Shown: positions 36,772-46,214, numbered from the stretch's first letter. The stretch is 64,000 nt of DNA from Pseudomonas allokribbensis (GCF_014863605.1 NZ_CP062252.1:1249001-1313000), one strand, 5' to 3'. A program made the numbers and translations. Notes: generated by a model from the letters alone, not told the origin.

Positions 36772-39363
36772 TTAGACAGCCGGTGCCGGTTCAGGCGTCG
36801 GCGTCGGTTTTGGCAGCGACGACAGGAACGCCATGACCAGCGCCGCCACGTACGGCAGCGACTGCACCAGCAGCATGGTCACCCAGAAGCGCATGTCGTT
36901 GCTCGGCAGGCCCTGCACCAGGAAGATCCCCAGCGCCGCGCCCCACAACAGCAGCATGATGAACAGCTCTTCCCGGGCCTCGGAAATCGCCACCCAGAAG
37001 CCGTGGTTGTCAGCGTTTTTCGGCGTACGGAAGAACGGAATGCTGCTGGTGAAGAAGCCGTACAGCACCGCTTTGGCGATGGTGTGCGACAACGCCAGAC
37101 CGGCCAGTGCCGCGCAGAACGCATCCTTCAGGTTCACGCCCACGGCGCGACGGTAGAGGAAGATGATCTTGCCGACCTTGAACACAAACAGCGCCAACGG
37201 CGGAATTGCGAAAATCAGCAGCGGCGGATCGACCCGTTGCGGCACGATGATCATCGCCGCCGACCACAACAGCGCGCCGACGGTGAAGAAAATATTCATG
37301 CCGTCCGCCACCCACGGCAGCCAGCCCGCGAGGAAGTGGTAGCGCTGGCCGCGAGTCAGTTCGGTGTCTTTGCCGCGCAGCAGGCTGCCGGTGTGACGCT
37401 TGATGATCTGGATCGCACCGTAGGCCCAGCGGAAACGCTGCTTCTTGAAGTCGATGAAGGTGTCCGGCATCAGACCCTTGCCGTAACTGTCGTGGTAATA
37501 CGCCGCCGACAGGCCTTTCTCGAATACGCGCAGACCGAGTTCGGCGTCTTCACAGATACACCAGTCGGCCCAGCCCAGTTCTTCGAGCACCGAGCGACGG
37601 GTCATGGTCATGGTGCCGTGCTGGATGATCGCGTCGCGGTCGTTGCGGGTCACCATGCCGATGTGGAAGAAGCCTTTGTATTCGGCGTAGCAGAGCTTCT
37701 TGAAGGTGGTTTCGTTCTGGTCGCGGTAGTCCTGCGGCGACTGCACCACGGCGATTTTCGGGTCAGCGAAGTGCGGCACCATGTGCTTGAGCCAGTTCGG
37801 GTGCACGCAGTAGTCGGAGTCGATCACCGCGATCACTTCGGCGTCCTTGGCTGTGTGCGGGATCAGGTAGTTCAGCGCACCGCCCTTGAAGCCGGCCAGG
37901 GGCGAGACGTGGAAGAACTTGAAGCGCGGGCCGAGGGTTTCGCAGTAGTCGCGCACCGGTTCCCAGACCGCCGGATCCTTGGTGTTGTTGTCGATGATCA
38001 GGACTTCGAAGTCCGGATAGTCGAGGTTGGCCAAGGCATCGAGGGTCTGTTTGACCATCTCCGGCGGCTCGTTGTAGCAAGGCACGTGGATCGAGACTTT
38101 CGGGCGGTAGTCGGAATCGCCGACCACCGGCAGGAATTCACGGCGACGTTTGTGAATCCACACGGCCTCGGCCAGTTCGTGGGCCTCGGTCAGCAGCACG
38201 ATGAACACCCCGAGCGCACCAAGCGCCAGCAGGAAACCCACCGTCAGGCTGAACCACGTGCTGTATTGCTGACTGTAGTCGTAACCGATCCACACCAGCA
38301 CCGAACCGCACAGGAACGCGATAAAGGTCAGGAAGGTACGGCCGCGCTGGCGCAGGGCCGAGCCGTCGATCATCAGCAGGGTCAGCGACAGCAGCGCCAG
38401 CACCACCGAGCCGATGGCCAGCACGCGCCATTGCGGGATTGCCACGACCGGGCCTTCGAAGTTGAATTTCTGCTGGCGCGCGGCGTTGAACACGCCCCAG
38501 TAAGCGCCGACCGAACCTTCGTCGCTGGCCTTCCACGGCTGGTCAAACGCTTCGATCACGAAGTAGTTGAAGCCCTGGCGGTTGAGTTTGTTGACCAGCG
38601 TGCGCAGGTAGATCGCCTGATCTGCAGGCGACGCATCGGCGCCACCGCGCATGCGGCCGTTGCTCGGCCAGCCCACTTCGGACAGCAGCAGTGGTTTTTT
38701 CGGGAACATCTTTTTCAGGTCGCGGGCGCGGTCGAAAACGAACTGCCCGGCCTTGTCCACCGGAATGAATTCCCAGTAGGGCAGAACGTGCGCGGCGATC
38801 AGGTCGACGTGCTTGGCCAGCTCCGGGTGCTCTTCCCAGACGTGCCACTGTTCGGAAGTGGTCACCGGCACTTTCACCGCTGCGCGTACGCGGTCGAGCA
38901 GCACGCTGAGTTGTTCGGCGGTGATTTCCTTGCGGAAGATCGCTTCGTTACCGACCACCACGCGCACCACGCTGCGCGAGGTATTGGCCAGTTCGATGGC
39001 GCGGGTGATTTCGCGCTCGTTGCGTTCCTGGTCCGGGCTGATCCAGATCCCCAGTGTCACGCGCAGGCCGAACTCTTCAGCCAGTTTCGGGATGTCCTGC
39101 AGGGAACCGTCGACCGAGTAGATGCGGATGTTGTCCGTCAGCTTGCTCATGATCTCCAGGTCGCGGCGCATTTCATCGTCGGACGGATACTGATCCTTCT
39201 GCGGGAACTGTCCTTGCTGGAACGGTGAATAGGAGAAACCGGAGATCTGCTCCGGCCAGTTCGGCGCGGAGACGGGGCGGTTGATCAGCGCCCAGAAACC
39301 GGTGAACAGGGCGGCGATTGCCAGAACCACCACCAGGTTGAGTCCAAATTTACGCGATGACAT
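36772..39363 (-). CDS. ndvB: NdvB-type beta-glucan synthase (GH17 + GT2)
   Basis: This is a membrane protein of 863 residues that joins a periplasmic GH17-like glucanosyl domain (about 30-320, including VVVGNEAIFRKE and LLLSEVGWPSNG) to a cytosolic GT2 glycosyltransferase (about 420-680). Several transmembrane segments precede, follow and separate the domains. GT2 motifs are VIDSDYCVHP (DxD), ICEDAELG and QRFRWAYG. The family makes cyclic or linear beta-1,3-glucans; in P. aeruginosa NdvB products bind aminoglycosides in biofilms. ATG 39363 was chosen; a TTG 18 bases upstream is possible, and neither has a strong site. Confidence 0.93.
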   Translation of the reverse strand: MSSRKFGLNLVVVLAIAALFTGFWALINRPVSAPNWPEQISGFSYSPFQQGQFPQKDQYPSDDEMRRDLEIMSKLTDNIRIYSVDGSLQDIPKLAEEFGLRVTLGIWISPDQERNEREITRAIELANTSRSVVRVVVGNEAIFRKEITAEQLSVLLDRVRAAVKVPVTTSEQWHVWEEHPELAKHVDLIAAHVLPYWEFIPVDKAGQFVFDRARDLKKMFPKKPLLLSEVGWPSNGRMRGGADASPADQAIYLRTLVNKLNRQGFNYFVIEAFDQPWKASDEGSVGAYWGVFNAARQQKFNFEGPVVAIPQWRVLAIGSVVLALLSLTLLMIDGSALRQRGRTFLTFIAFLCGSVLVWIGYDYSQQYSTWFSLTVGFLLALGALGVFIVLLTEAHELAEAVWIHKRRREFLPVVGDSDYRPKVSIHVPCYNEPPEMVKQTLDALANLDYPDFEVLIIDNNTKDPAVWEPVRDYCETLGPRFKFFHVSPLAGFKGGALNYLIPHTAKDAEVIAVIDSDYCVHPNWLKHMVPHFADPKIAVVQSPQDYRDQNETTFKKLCYAEYKGFFHIGMVTRNDRDAIIQHGTMTMTRRSVLEELGWADWCICEDAELGLRVFEKGLSAAYYHDSYGKGLMPDTFIDFKKQRFRWAYGAIQIIKRHTGSLLRGKDTELTRGQRYHFLAGWLPWVADGMNIFFTVGALLWSAAMIIVPQRVDPPLLIFAIPPLALFVFKVGKIIFLYRRAVGVNLKDAFCAALAGLALSHTIAKAVLYGFFTSSIPFFRTPKNADNHGFWVAISEAREELFIMLLLWGAALGIFLVQGLPSNDMRFWVTMLLVQSLPYVAALVMAFLSSLPKPTPTPEPAPAV

Positions 39364-39642
39364 AGCTGTGTCGGGTTCCAAGGTCTGTGGAACGAAGGGT
39401 CGGCTGGTTGACGCCCGAGGGCGCGCATCCTACACCGGCAGTTCGCCGAGTCCTACAACAGACAGGGAAATGCCGGACGTTGGGCAATCCAACCCGACTT
39501 AAGTTCTTTCGTTTCAGCATGTAAGGCAAATCTTTGTTACGTGCAGCTTTAATTAAAGCAGGCAGGCTCACCGTTCATAGCGCAAAGATGCTCTTGGCCG
39601 CCGACGGCCCTATAATGCGCGCCGGTTTTTGGGGTAATGGTC
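39364..39642. promoter_or_regulatory. Divergent intergenic region ndvB / tcdA
   Basis: This stretch of 279 bases separates the glucan synthase from tcdA. A TATAAT box at 39611-39616 lies 27 bases before the tcdA start codon; its -35 element (39588-39593) is weak. Long A/T tracts at 39509-39560 could hold the ndvB promoter. No gene was seen. Confidence 0.55.
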
Positions 39643-40455
39643 ATGAGTACAGAAGATCCGCGGTTTGCAGGCATCGCCCGTTTGTATGGCGTTGAGGGGA
39701 TGGCGCGTTTGCGCGCCGCCCACGTGGCGATTGTCGGCGTTGGCGGCGTCGGTTCCTGGGCGGCGGAAGCCATGGCCCGTTGCGGGGTGGGCGAGATTTC
39801 GCTGTTCGACCTCGACGATGTCTGCGTCAGCAACGCCAACCGGCAGCTGCATGCGCTGGACAGCACGGTCGGCAAACCCAAGGTCGAGGTGATGGCCGAG
39901 CGTCTGCGTGGGATCAACCCGGACTGCAAGGTGCACGCCGTGGCGGACTTCGTCACCCGCGACACCATGGCCGAATACATCACGCCGAACATTGACTGCG
40001 TGATCGACTGCATCGATGCGGTCAACGCCAAGGCGGCGCTGATCGCCTGGTGCAAGCGCCGCAAGATCCAGATCATCACCACCGGCGGTGCCGGCGGGCA
40101 GATCGATCCGACGTTGATTCAGGTCTGCGACCTCAACCGCACCTTCAACGATCCACTGGCCTCGAAAGTGCGTTCTACGTTGCGCCGCGACTACGGCTTC
40201 TCGCGCACCGTGACCCGTCACTACAGCGTGCCGTGCGTGTTCTCCACCGAACAGCTGCGCTATCCGAAACCGGACGGTAGCATTTGCCTGCAGAAGAGTT
40301 TTGTCGGCGACGGCGTGAAACTGGACTGCGCCGGCGGCTTTGGCGCGGTGATGATGGTGACGGCGACGTTCGGCATGGTCGCGGCGACCAAGGCCGTGGA
40401 CAAGATTGTGGCGGGCGTCCGGCGCCCGGCGGATCGAGTCAAGCCTCAGGCCTGA
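39643..40455 (+). CDS. tcdA: TcdA (CsdL), tRNA t6A dehydratase
   Basis: This is an E1-like ThiF-fold enzyme of 270 residues that cyclises t6A in tRNA to ct6A with ATP. The nucleotide-binding motif is VGVGGVGSWAAEAMARCGVG (residues 28-47), followed by the activation segment (DLDDVCVSNANRQLHAL) and a TTGGAGGQIDPT stretch. The Cys in SVPCVF matches the conserved cysteine region. ATG 39643 was preferred to the one six bases earlier because GGGGT is well spaced. Adjacent csdA and sufE-like genes fit the known CsdA-CsdE-CsdL link. Confidence 0.95.
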   Translation: MSTEDPRFAGIARLYGVEGMARLRAAHVAIVGVGGVGSWAAEAMARCGVGEISLFDLDDVCVSNANRQLHALDSTVGKPKVEVMAERLRGINPDCKVHAVADFVTRDTMAEYITPNIDCVIDCIDAVNAKAALIAWCKRRKIQIITTGGAGGQIDPTLIQVCDLNRTFNDPLASKVRSTLRRDYGFSRTVTRHYSVPCVFSTEQLRYPKPDGSICLQKSFVGDGVKLDCAGGFGAVMMVTATFGMVAATKAVDKIVAGVRRPADRVKPQA

Positions 40456-40460
40456 AGCAG

Positions 40461-40482
40461 AGGGCTGCGTAGCAGCCCTTTT
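40461..40482. terminator. Terminator between convergent tcdA and sufE-like genes
   Basis: AGGGCTGC and GCAGCCCT are separated by three bases and followed by TTTT, so this is good for tcdA. It overlaps the stop codon region of the minus-strand gene. Confidence 0.8.
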
Positions 40483-40885
40483 AGCGGGCCAGCTCGTTCA
40501 TTCGCTGCAACACGGCATTCAGGCCATTGCTGCGCGACGGCGACAACTGTCGCGACAGCCCCAGTTGATTGAACCAGTCCGGCAGATCGACCTGCTGCAA
40601 CTCGCCGGCGGTCAGACCGTTGACCCGCAGCAGCAACAACGCCACCAACCCGCGAATCATCCGCGCATCGCTGCTCGCCGCGAACTGCCAGTGACCGTCG
40701 CGCAACTCGCCGACCAGCCACACCTGGCTTTCGCAGCCATGCACCCGGTTGGCATCACACTTGTCCGCATCGCTCAACGGCGGCAGACGATCCCCGAACT
40801 GCATCAACAGCCGCGCCCGTTGTTCCCAACCGGCGGCGTTCTGAAACGTTTGCAGTGCTTCGGTGGCCTCGACCGGCAGGCTCAT
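40481..40885 (-). CDS. SufE/CsdE-family sulfur acceptor
   Basis: This is a protein of 134 residues that takes the persulfide sulfur from a cysteine desulfurase. The active Cys is in HGCESQVWL (near residue 51). A second Cys (KCDANR) precedes it. It overlaps the end of csdA upstream (four bases), so it is the CsdE partner by context; sequence alone cannot separate CsdE from SufE. Confidence 0.92.
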   Translation of the reverse strand: MSLPVEATEALQTFQNAAGWEQRARLLMQFGDRLPPLSDADKCDANRVHGCESQVWLVGELRDGHWQFAASSDARMIRGLVALLLLRVNGLTAGELQQVDLPDWFNQLGLSRQLSPSRSNGLNAVLQRMNELAR

Positions 40886-42087
40886 CGCAACAACTCCAGT
40901 GCCTGATCCAGCGCTTCAAAGAACCGCTCCAGATCCTCGGAATCGTTGTACAGCGCCAGCGACACACGAATCGCGCCGGCCAGCTCAAAGCGTTTGAGCA
41001 GCGGCATCGCGCAGTGGTGCCCGGCACGTACGGCAATGCCCTGTTCAGTCAGCAAATGCGCCAGATCGGCGTTATGCACGCCTTCGACGACAAAACTGGC
41101 CAGCGCCAGTTGTGGCTTGCCCAGCAGACGGATGCCATTGCGGGCAGCGAGGCCACGCAACAGGTAATCGTGCAGCGCGGCTTCGTGGGCGGATACGGCG
41201 TCCAGATCCAGACCGGCGAGGTAGTCGAGGGTCGCGCCAAGGCCGATCACGCTGGCAATCGGCGGTGTTCCCGCCTCGAAGCCCAGCGGGGCAGGGCGGA
41301 AACGCGCGTCGTGGTAATTGGCTTCCAGCACCATCTCGCCACCGAACTGCCACGGGCGCAGTTGCTCGAGCGCTTCGTTGCGCCCGAACAGCACACCGAG
41401 GCCATCGGGGCCGTACAGCTTGTGGCTGGAAAACACATAAAAGTCGCAACCCAGGGCCTGCACGTCATGCCGGCCGTGGACCACGCCTTGAGCGCCATCG
41501 ACTACGGTCAGCGCGTTTTGCGCCTTGGCCATCGCCAGCAAGGCCGGCAAGGGTTGCCAGGCACCGAGCACGTTGGACAACTGGCTGACCGCCAGCAACC
41601 GGGTACGCGGGCCGATCAGGTGCACGGCGGCGGTGAGGTCGATCACCCCGTCATCGTCCAGCGGCAGGATCACCAGTTTGAGGTCGCGACGTTGTGCCAG
41701 TTGCTGCCAAGGCAGCAGGTTGGCGTGATGCTCCAGGGCGCTGATGACAATTTCATCGCCCGGATGGAAAAGATGGTCCAGGCCGTAAGCCAGGAGATTC
41801 AGCGCGCTGGTGGCGCCGTGGGTGAAGATGATCTGCCCGCTGTCACCGGCATTCAGCCACTGGGCAACCTTCAGGCGACTGTCCTCGAACGCCTGCGTGG
41901 CATGGGCGCCGGGCAGATGCTGGGCACGATGCACGTTGGCTGCGCCATTGGCGTAGTAATGCGCCAGCGCGTCAAGCAGGGCCTGGGGTTTTTGCGTGGT
42001 GGCGGCGTTGTCCAGATAGGTCTGGTCTTGCCGTTGCAGGGCGGCGATGGCCGGGAAATCGGCGCGCCAGGGGGAGGGAATCATCAT
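40882..42087 (-). CDS. csdA: Cysteine desulfurase CsdA
   Basis: This is a PLP enzyme of 401 residues, group II, that releases sulfur from cysteine as a bound persulfide. The PLP lysine is in FSSHKLYGPDGLG, and the active Cys in RAGHHCAMPLL near the C-terminus. The N-terminal DNAATTQKP and the HHANLLPW segment are typical. The start is the ATG giving MMIPSPWRADFP; the longer frame starting at 42126 lacks a site. It is coupled to the sufE-like gene and probably feeds sulfur to tcdA-linked reactions. A REP palindrome separates it from dapD. Confidence 0.94.
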   Translation of the reverse strand: MMIPSPWRADFPAIAALQRQDQTYLDNAATTQKPQALLDALAHYYANGAANVHRAQHLPGAHATQAFEDSRLKVAQWLNAGDSGQIIFTHGATSALNLLAYGLDHLFHPGDEIVISALEHHANLLPWQQLAQRRDLKLVILPLDDDGVIDLTAAVHLIGPRTRLLAVSQLSNVLGAWQPLPALLAMAKAQNALTVVDGAQGVVHGRHDVQALGCDFYVFSSHKLYGPDGLGVLFGRNEALEQLRPWQFGGEMVLEANYHDARFRPAPLGFEAGTPPIASVIGLGATLDYLAGLDLDAVSAHEAALHDYLLRGLAARNGIRLLGKPQLALASFVVEGVHNADLAHLLTEQGIAVRAGHHCAMPLLKRFELAGAIRVSLALYNDSEDLERFFEALDQALELLR

Positions 42088-42130
42088 GCTTTCGAGCCCT
42101 GGTGAACTTGGGCGGGTGTACGCCAAACCC

Positions 42131-42158
42131 TGTGGAAGCGAGCAAGCCCGCTCCCACA
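42131..42158. repeat. REP palindrome between csdA and dapD
   Basis: TGTGGAAGCG and CGCTCCCACA pair over 9 of 10 bases around AGCAAGCC. This is the classical fluorescens-group REP (GAGCAAGC...CTCCCACAG). On the minus strand it lies between the end of dapD (42176) and the start of csdA (42087). Confidence 0.8.
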
Positions 42159-42175
42159 GAAGGATTACGCGGCGC

Positions 42176-43210
42176 TTAGTTGTGAGCGTGCAGCGCTTCG
42201 TTCAGTTCGATCGCCGATTTGTGGGTCTTGCATTCCACGGCACCGGTTTCCGAATTGCGACGGAACAGCAGGTCGGTCTGACCGGCCAGTTCACGGGCCT
42301 TGACCACTTTGACCAGGTTGTTGTGCTCGTCCAGCAGCGCCACCTTGGTACCGGCGGTCACGTACAGGCCCGACTCGACGGTGTTGCGGTCGCCCAACGG
42401 GATACCGATACCGGCGTTGGCGCCGATCAGGCAGCCTTCGCCGACCTTGATCACGATGTTGCCGCCGCCCGACAGGGTGCCCATGGTCGAGCAGCCGCCG
42501 CCCAGGTCCGAACCCTTGCCGACGAACACGCCAGCGGAGACGCGGCCTTCGATCATGCCCGGGCCTTCGGTACCGGCGTTGAAGTTGATGAAACCTTCGT
42601 GCATCACGGTAGTGCCTTCGCCCACATAGGCGCCCAGACGCAGACGTGCGGCGTCAGCGATACGCACGCCGGCCGGAACCACGTAGTCGGTCATTTTCGG
42701 GAACTTGTCCACCGAGAACACTTCCAGCAGCTCGCCGCGCAGACGGGCTTCGAGTTGCAGCTCGGCCAGTTCGCTCAGGTCGATCGCGCCCTGGCTGGTC
42801 CAGGCAACGTTTGGCAGCAGCGGGAAGATCCCGGCCAGGCTCACGCCGTGCGGCTTGACCAGACGATGGGACAGCAGGTGCAGCTTGAGGTAAGCCTCAG
42901 GCGTGGAAGTCAGTTGCGCGTCTTCGGCCAGCAGGGTGGCGACCAGCGGCTTGTGGCTTTCGGCCAGGCGGGTCAGCAGCTTGCCTTGTACCGCGTCGAT
43001 GCCTTTCACGGCTTCAGCCAGTTGGGCGGCTTGTGCTGTGGTGAAGGTGATGGCCTGGTTGCCTTCGGTGTAACCGAGGATCGGTGCAACAGCGGCGACC
43101 AGCTCGGCCGAAGGATTGAGCAGTGGCTGAGCGTAGAACACTTCCAGCCATGCGCCTTGACGGTTCTGGGTGCCGACGCCGAAGGCAATGCTGAACAGGG
43201 AATTGGACAT
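42176..43210 (-). CDS. dapD: Tetrahydrodipicolinate N-succinyltransferase DapD
   Basis: This trimeric left-handed beta-helix enzyme of 344 residues transfers succinyl from succinyl-CoA to tetrahydrodipicolinate. Hexapeptide-type repeats are clear from about residue 170 to 270 (ADAARLRLGAYVGEGTTVMHEGFINFNAG, then VGKGSDLGGGCSTMGTLSGGG). The first ATG with GAGG before it (43210) was chosen; the longer frame is not supported. It is the DapD2-type of Pseudomonas, longer than the E. coli protein. It sits downstream of an ArsC-like gene on the same strand. Confidence 0.96.
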   Translation of the reverse strand: MSNSLFSIAFGVGTQNRQGAWLEVFYAQPLLNPSAELVAAVAPILGYTEGNQAITFTTAQAAQLAEAVKGIDAVQGKLLTRLAESHKPLVATLLAEDAQLTSTPEAYLKLHLLSHRLVKPHGVSLAGIFPLLPNVAWTSQGAIDLSELAELQLEARLRGELLEVFSVDKFPKMTDYVVPAGVRIADAARLRLGAYVGEGTTVMHEGFINFNAGTEGPGMIEGRVSAGVFVGKGSDLGGGCSTMGTLSGGGNIVIKVGEGCLIGANAGIGIPLGDRNTVESGLYVTAGTKVALLDEHNNLVKVVKARELAGQTDLLFRRNSETGAVECKTHKSAIELNEALHAHN

Positions 43211-43241
43211 GTGAATACCTCTGCAAAAAGTGACGGGCTGC

Positions 43242-43604
43242 TTACTTGAGGGCGGCCGCGTAGATATCTGGCTTGAAGCCAATCAGGGTTCGGTCACCGA
43301 GATCGAGCACCGGGCGCTTGATCATCGAGGGTTGAGCGAGCATCAGTTCGATGGCTTTCGACTGGTCGAGATCGGCTTTGCGTTCGTCGTCGAGTTTGCG
43401 AAAGGTCGTGCCTGCGCGGTTCAACACCGTTTGCCAGCCGTGTTCGTCACACCATTGGGTCAGGTGTTCACGGTCGATGCCGGCGGTTTTGTAATCGTGG
43501 AAGTCGTAGCTGACAGCGTGTTCATCGAGCCAGGTGCGCGCCTTTTTCATGGTGTCGCAGGCTTTGATGCCGAAAAGGTGCAACGTTTTGCTTGAAACGG
43601 TCAA
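43242..43604 (-). CDS. ArsC/Spx-like reductase family protein (YffB type)
   Basis: This is a thioredoxin-fold protein of 120 residues. The family motif is FGIKACDTMKKARTWL, with one Cys in place of a CxxC pair, then DFHDYKTAGI, RPVLDLG and an end (GFKPDIYAAAL) as in YffB. It probably works with glutathione but the substrate is unknown. The TTG at 43604, preceded by AGGGGG at a reasonable distance, was chosen; the frame extends to 43730, but that part is not family-like. It is located upstream of dapD, 31 bases away. Confidence 0.88.
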   Translation of the reverse strand: MTVSSKTLHLFGIKACDTMKKARTWLDEHAVSYDFHDYKTAGIDREHLTQWCDEHGWQTVLNRAGTTFRKLDDERKADLDQSKAIELMLAQPSMIKRPVLDLGDRTLIGFKPDIYAAALK

Positions 43605-43787
43605 GGAATCGCCCCCTTTACAGGTGCTGGAGAAAAATGGTGTCGGATTATGCCATGACCAAACCGTTTCGCGGCGGCCGAGGTTGATTTCCCGGACGGG
43701 GGCTGCGACATAGGTGCAACGGTCAGCCACAGCCTAAGCGGCTAATATGGCAGTTCAACGCTGTCGATTGTCTGAGATTTCCGCTTT

Positions 43788-45419
43788 ATGCAAACCGCTT
43801 ATACGGTCCTGATCCTGCTGATGCTGGTCAGTGTTTCGCGTCTGGTCGGACGGGTCATCCCGTTGCCGCTGCCGCTGGTACAGATCGCCGCCGGGGCTTT
43901 GCTGGCCTGGCCGACTCTCGGCCTGCACGTGGCTCTGGATCCCGAGCTGTTCCTGTTTCTGTTCCTGCCGCCGCTGCTGTTTTCCGATGGCTGGCGCATG
44001 CCCAAGCGCGAACTGTGGCGTCTGCGCGGGCCGGTGCTGACGCTGGCGGTCGGGTTGGTGCTGTTTACCGTGGTAGGTGCCGGCTACTTCATTCACTGGC
44101 TGCTGCCGACGATTCCATTGCCGGTGGCGTTCGCGCTGGCGGCGGTGTTGTCGCCGACCGACGCCGTGGCGGTGTCGGCGATTTCGCAGAACCGCTTGCC
44201 GACGCCGCTGATGCACATGCTGCAAGGCGAAGCGCTGATGAACGATGCCTCGGGCCTGGTGACGTTCAAGTTCGCCCTGGTTGCGGCGGTCACTGGCGCG
44301 TTTTCCTTGGCCAACGCCAGTCTGACGTTCGTGCTGGTGGCGGTCGGCGGGCTCGCAGTCGGTGTGGCATTGAGTTGGTTGGTGGGGCGGCTGCGGGCAT
44401 GGATGATCGCTCGGGGCTGGGACGATCCGGCGACCCACGTGGTGTTCATGTTGCTGCTGCCGTTTGCCGCTTACGTGTTGGCCGAACGGCTCGGCGCCTC
44501 GGGCATTCTCTCGGCAGTGGCAGCGGGGATGATGCAGAGCTGGCTCGACCTGCTGCCGCGCCAGACCAGCACCCGTTTGCTCAACCGCAGCGTCTGGTCG
44601 TTGCTGGAGTTCGCCTTCAACGGTTTGATCTTCCTGCTGCTCGGCCTGCAATTGCCGGACATCATCAAGGCTGTGGTCAGCCACGAGACTTCTTTGTGGC
44701 CGACGCTGTTCTATCGCTGCCTCGATGTGGTGGCGATTTTCCTGGCGCTGGTGCTGTTGCGCTTTATCTGGGTGCAGAGCATCTGGCGTCTGTCGGTGTT
44801 GCTGCGTCGCTTGCGCGGCAAGGGTGAATTGACACAAGTGCCGACTGCCCGGTCCTGCTGGCTGCTGACCGTCGGCGGTGTGCGCGGTGCGGTGACCCTG
44901 GCGGGCGTGATGTCGGTGCCGATGCTGATGGGCAGCGAGGCGTTTCCCGAGCGTGATTTGCTGATCTTCATCGCCGCCGGGGTGATTTTGATGTCGCTGG
45001 TCGCAGCCTGCATCGCCTTGCCGTTGCTGCTGCGCGGAATCCAGAAAAGCCCCGACGACAAACGCCGCCAGGAAGTGCGCGACGCCTGGCGCAAGACGGC
45101 GGAAGCAGCGATTCATGCGCTCGAGATCGAAGAGGTCAACCCACAGGACGCTGCGCAAGCCGCGCTGTCAGCGGAACTCAAGGCGCGGATCATGTCCGAG
45201 TATCGCCATCAACTGGAGGTGTTCAACGATTCGGCTGAAGCCCAGGCGCTGGCATTCCAGATGGATCTGCTTGAGCGCCGTTTGCGCCTCAAGGCGCTGC
45301 GCGCGCAACGCCTTGAGCTGTACAGCCTGAGTCGTCAACACCAGATTGGCGATGACGTGTTGCGGGAGGTGTTGGGCGAATTGGATTTGAGTGAGGCCAA
45401 TCTGGGGCAGGTCAAGTAA
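43788..45419 (+). CDS. CPA1-family Na+/H+ antiporter
   Basis: This is an inner-membrane protein of 543 residues with 12 or so transmembrane segments followed by a soluble C-terminal tail (about 420-543). Ion-site motifs are visible: LSPTDAVAVSAIS in TM5-like position, EALMNDASGLVTFKFAL in TM6 and GVRGAVTLAGVM in a later segment. These fit the NhaP/YjcE group. The tail is charged and helical. It is the last gene before a cluster of convergent peptidase genes and probably ends there. Confidence 0.92.
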   Translation: MQTAYTVLILLMLVSVSRLVGRVIPLPLPLVQIAAGALLAWPTLGLHVALDPELFLFLFLPPLLFSDGWRMPKRELWRLRGPVLTLAVGLVLFTVVGAGYFIHWLLPTIPLPVAFALAAVLSPTDAVAVSAISQNRLPTPLMHMLQGEALMNDASGLVTFKFALVAAVTGAFSLANASLTFVLVAVGGLAVGVALSWLVGRLRAWMIARGWDDPATHVVFMLLLPFAAYVLAERLGASGILSAVAAGMMQSWLDLLPRQTSTRLLNRSVWSLLEFAFNGLIFLLLGLQLPDIIKAVVSHETSLWPTLFYRCLDVVAIFLALVLLRFIWVQSIWRLSVLLRRLRGKGELTQVPTARSCWLLTVGGVRGAVTLAGVMSVPMLMGSEAFPERDLLIFIAAGVILMSLVAACIALPLLLRGIQKSPDDKRRQEVRDAWRKTAEAAIHALEIEEVNPQDAAQAALSAELKARIMSEYRHQLEVFNDSAEAQALAFQMDLLERRLRLKALRAQRLELYSLSRQHQIGDDVLREVLGELDLSEANLGQVK

Positions 45420-45461
45420 GTTGCGGGTGCGCCTGTTCGATCAATGAACCGGTGAGCGAAA

Positions 45462-46214
45462 TCATGGGCGGTACGACGGATCGTCAGGGGATTCGGAAGG
45501 CGTCTCCGGGTAGACCGCTCTGACCAGACGAATGTCTTCTTCGCTGAGCATCATGTTTATGCCGACCTCCAAGAGGTCGTCCGTGAATGCTTTATCAATC
45601 GGGTAATGCATGATCGACAGTCTGTCGTAGTCCGTAAGCACCGGGCGTAACTCGTGGATAGGATCGAAAAAATTTCGGTCGATCTCTTCGCGACTCCAGC
45701 CGAGTGCGGCGTAGTGGTCCCGGACTTTGGATTTGTTCCAGGGGATATTCGCCTCAGGGTGCAAGTGCTCGTGCTGGAGGCCGAGTACGTGACCAAATTC
45801 GTGAAGTACTGTTGCTTCGAAAAACTCGGAGCCGGGTTTTTCTGCGATCCAGGTCGTCGGTTCACCGGGGGTTGCCAATAAAGCATCTGTGCCGATCGCA
45901 GAAAGGTTCTCCTGGGTATTTGTCTTGATTCTGATCGTTGCAGCAAGGGAACTGACGAAAACGATATTCAGGTTCGTCAACCTTGCCCATTTCCAGATGG
46001 TTCTTTTAAAGGCCTGTTTGTCATCTTCGCTTAAGTCATCCAGAAAACAGACGGAAAGCGTTCGGAAGTTTTTCCAGAGTTTTGAGTAGAGCCCGACCGA
46101 GTGCATAGAGTTGCTGTCTGCTCGTGAGTTTCCAGGGCGTTCCGTGATGGCGGTCTTGTAAGAAAGAAAGGGGTCAGCGGCTTGAAAGGTTTTGCATAGG
46201 TTGCGGCAGTTCAT
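45462..46214 (-). CDS. Astacin-like (M12A) zinc metallopeptidase, paralogue 1
   Basis: This is a putative zinc endopeptidase of 250 residues. The signature HEFGHVLGLQHEH (His138, Glu139, His142, His148) matches HExxHxxGxxHE of astacins, and the Met-turn SIMHY is at 200-204 with the switch Tyr204. No Sec or lipoprotein signal is present. The N-terminal piece (TERPGNS...SMHSVGLYSKLW) aligns with the pro-like region of the other two copies but has lost the polybasic site. Codon use looks less GC-rich than the flanking genes. It is last in the three-gene run and convergent with the antiporter gene, ending 42 bases from it. Confidence 0.88.
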   Translation of the reverse strand: MNCRNLCKTFQAADPFLSYKTAITERPGNSRADSNSMHSVGLYSKLWKNFRTLSVCFLDDLSEDDKQAFKRTIWKWARLTNLNIVFVSSLAATIRIKTNTQENLSAIGTDALLATPGEPTTWIAEKPGSEFFEATVLHEFGHVLGLQHEHLHPEANIPWNKSKVRDHYAALGWSREEIDRNFFDPIHELRPVLTDYDRLSIMHYPIDKAFTDDLLEVGINMMLSEEDIRLVRAVYPETPSESPDDPSYRP

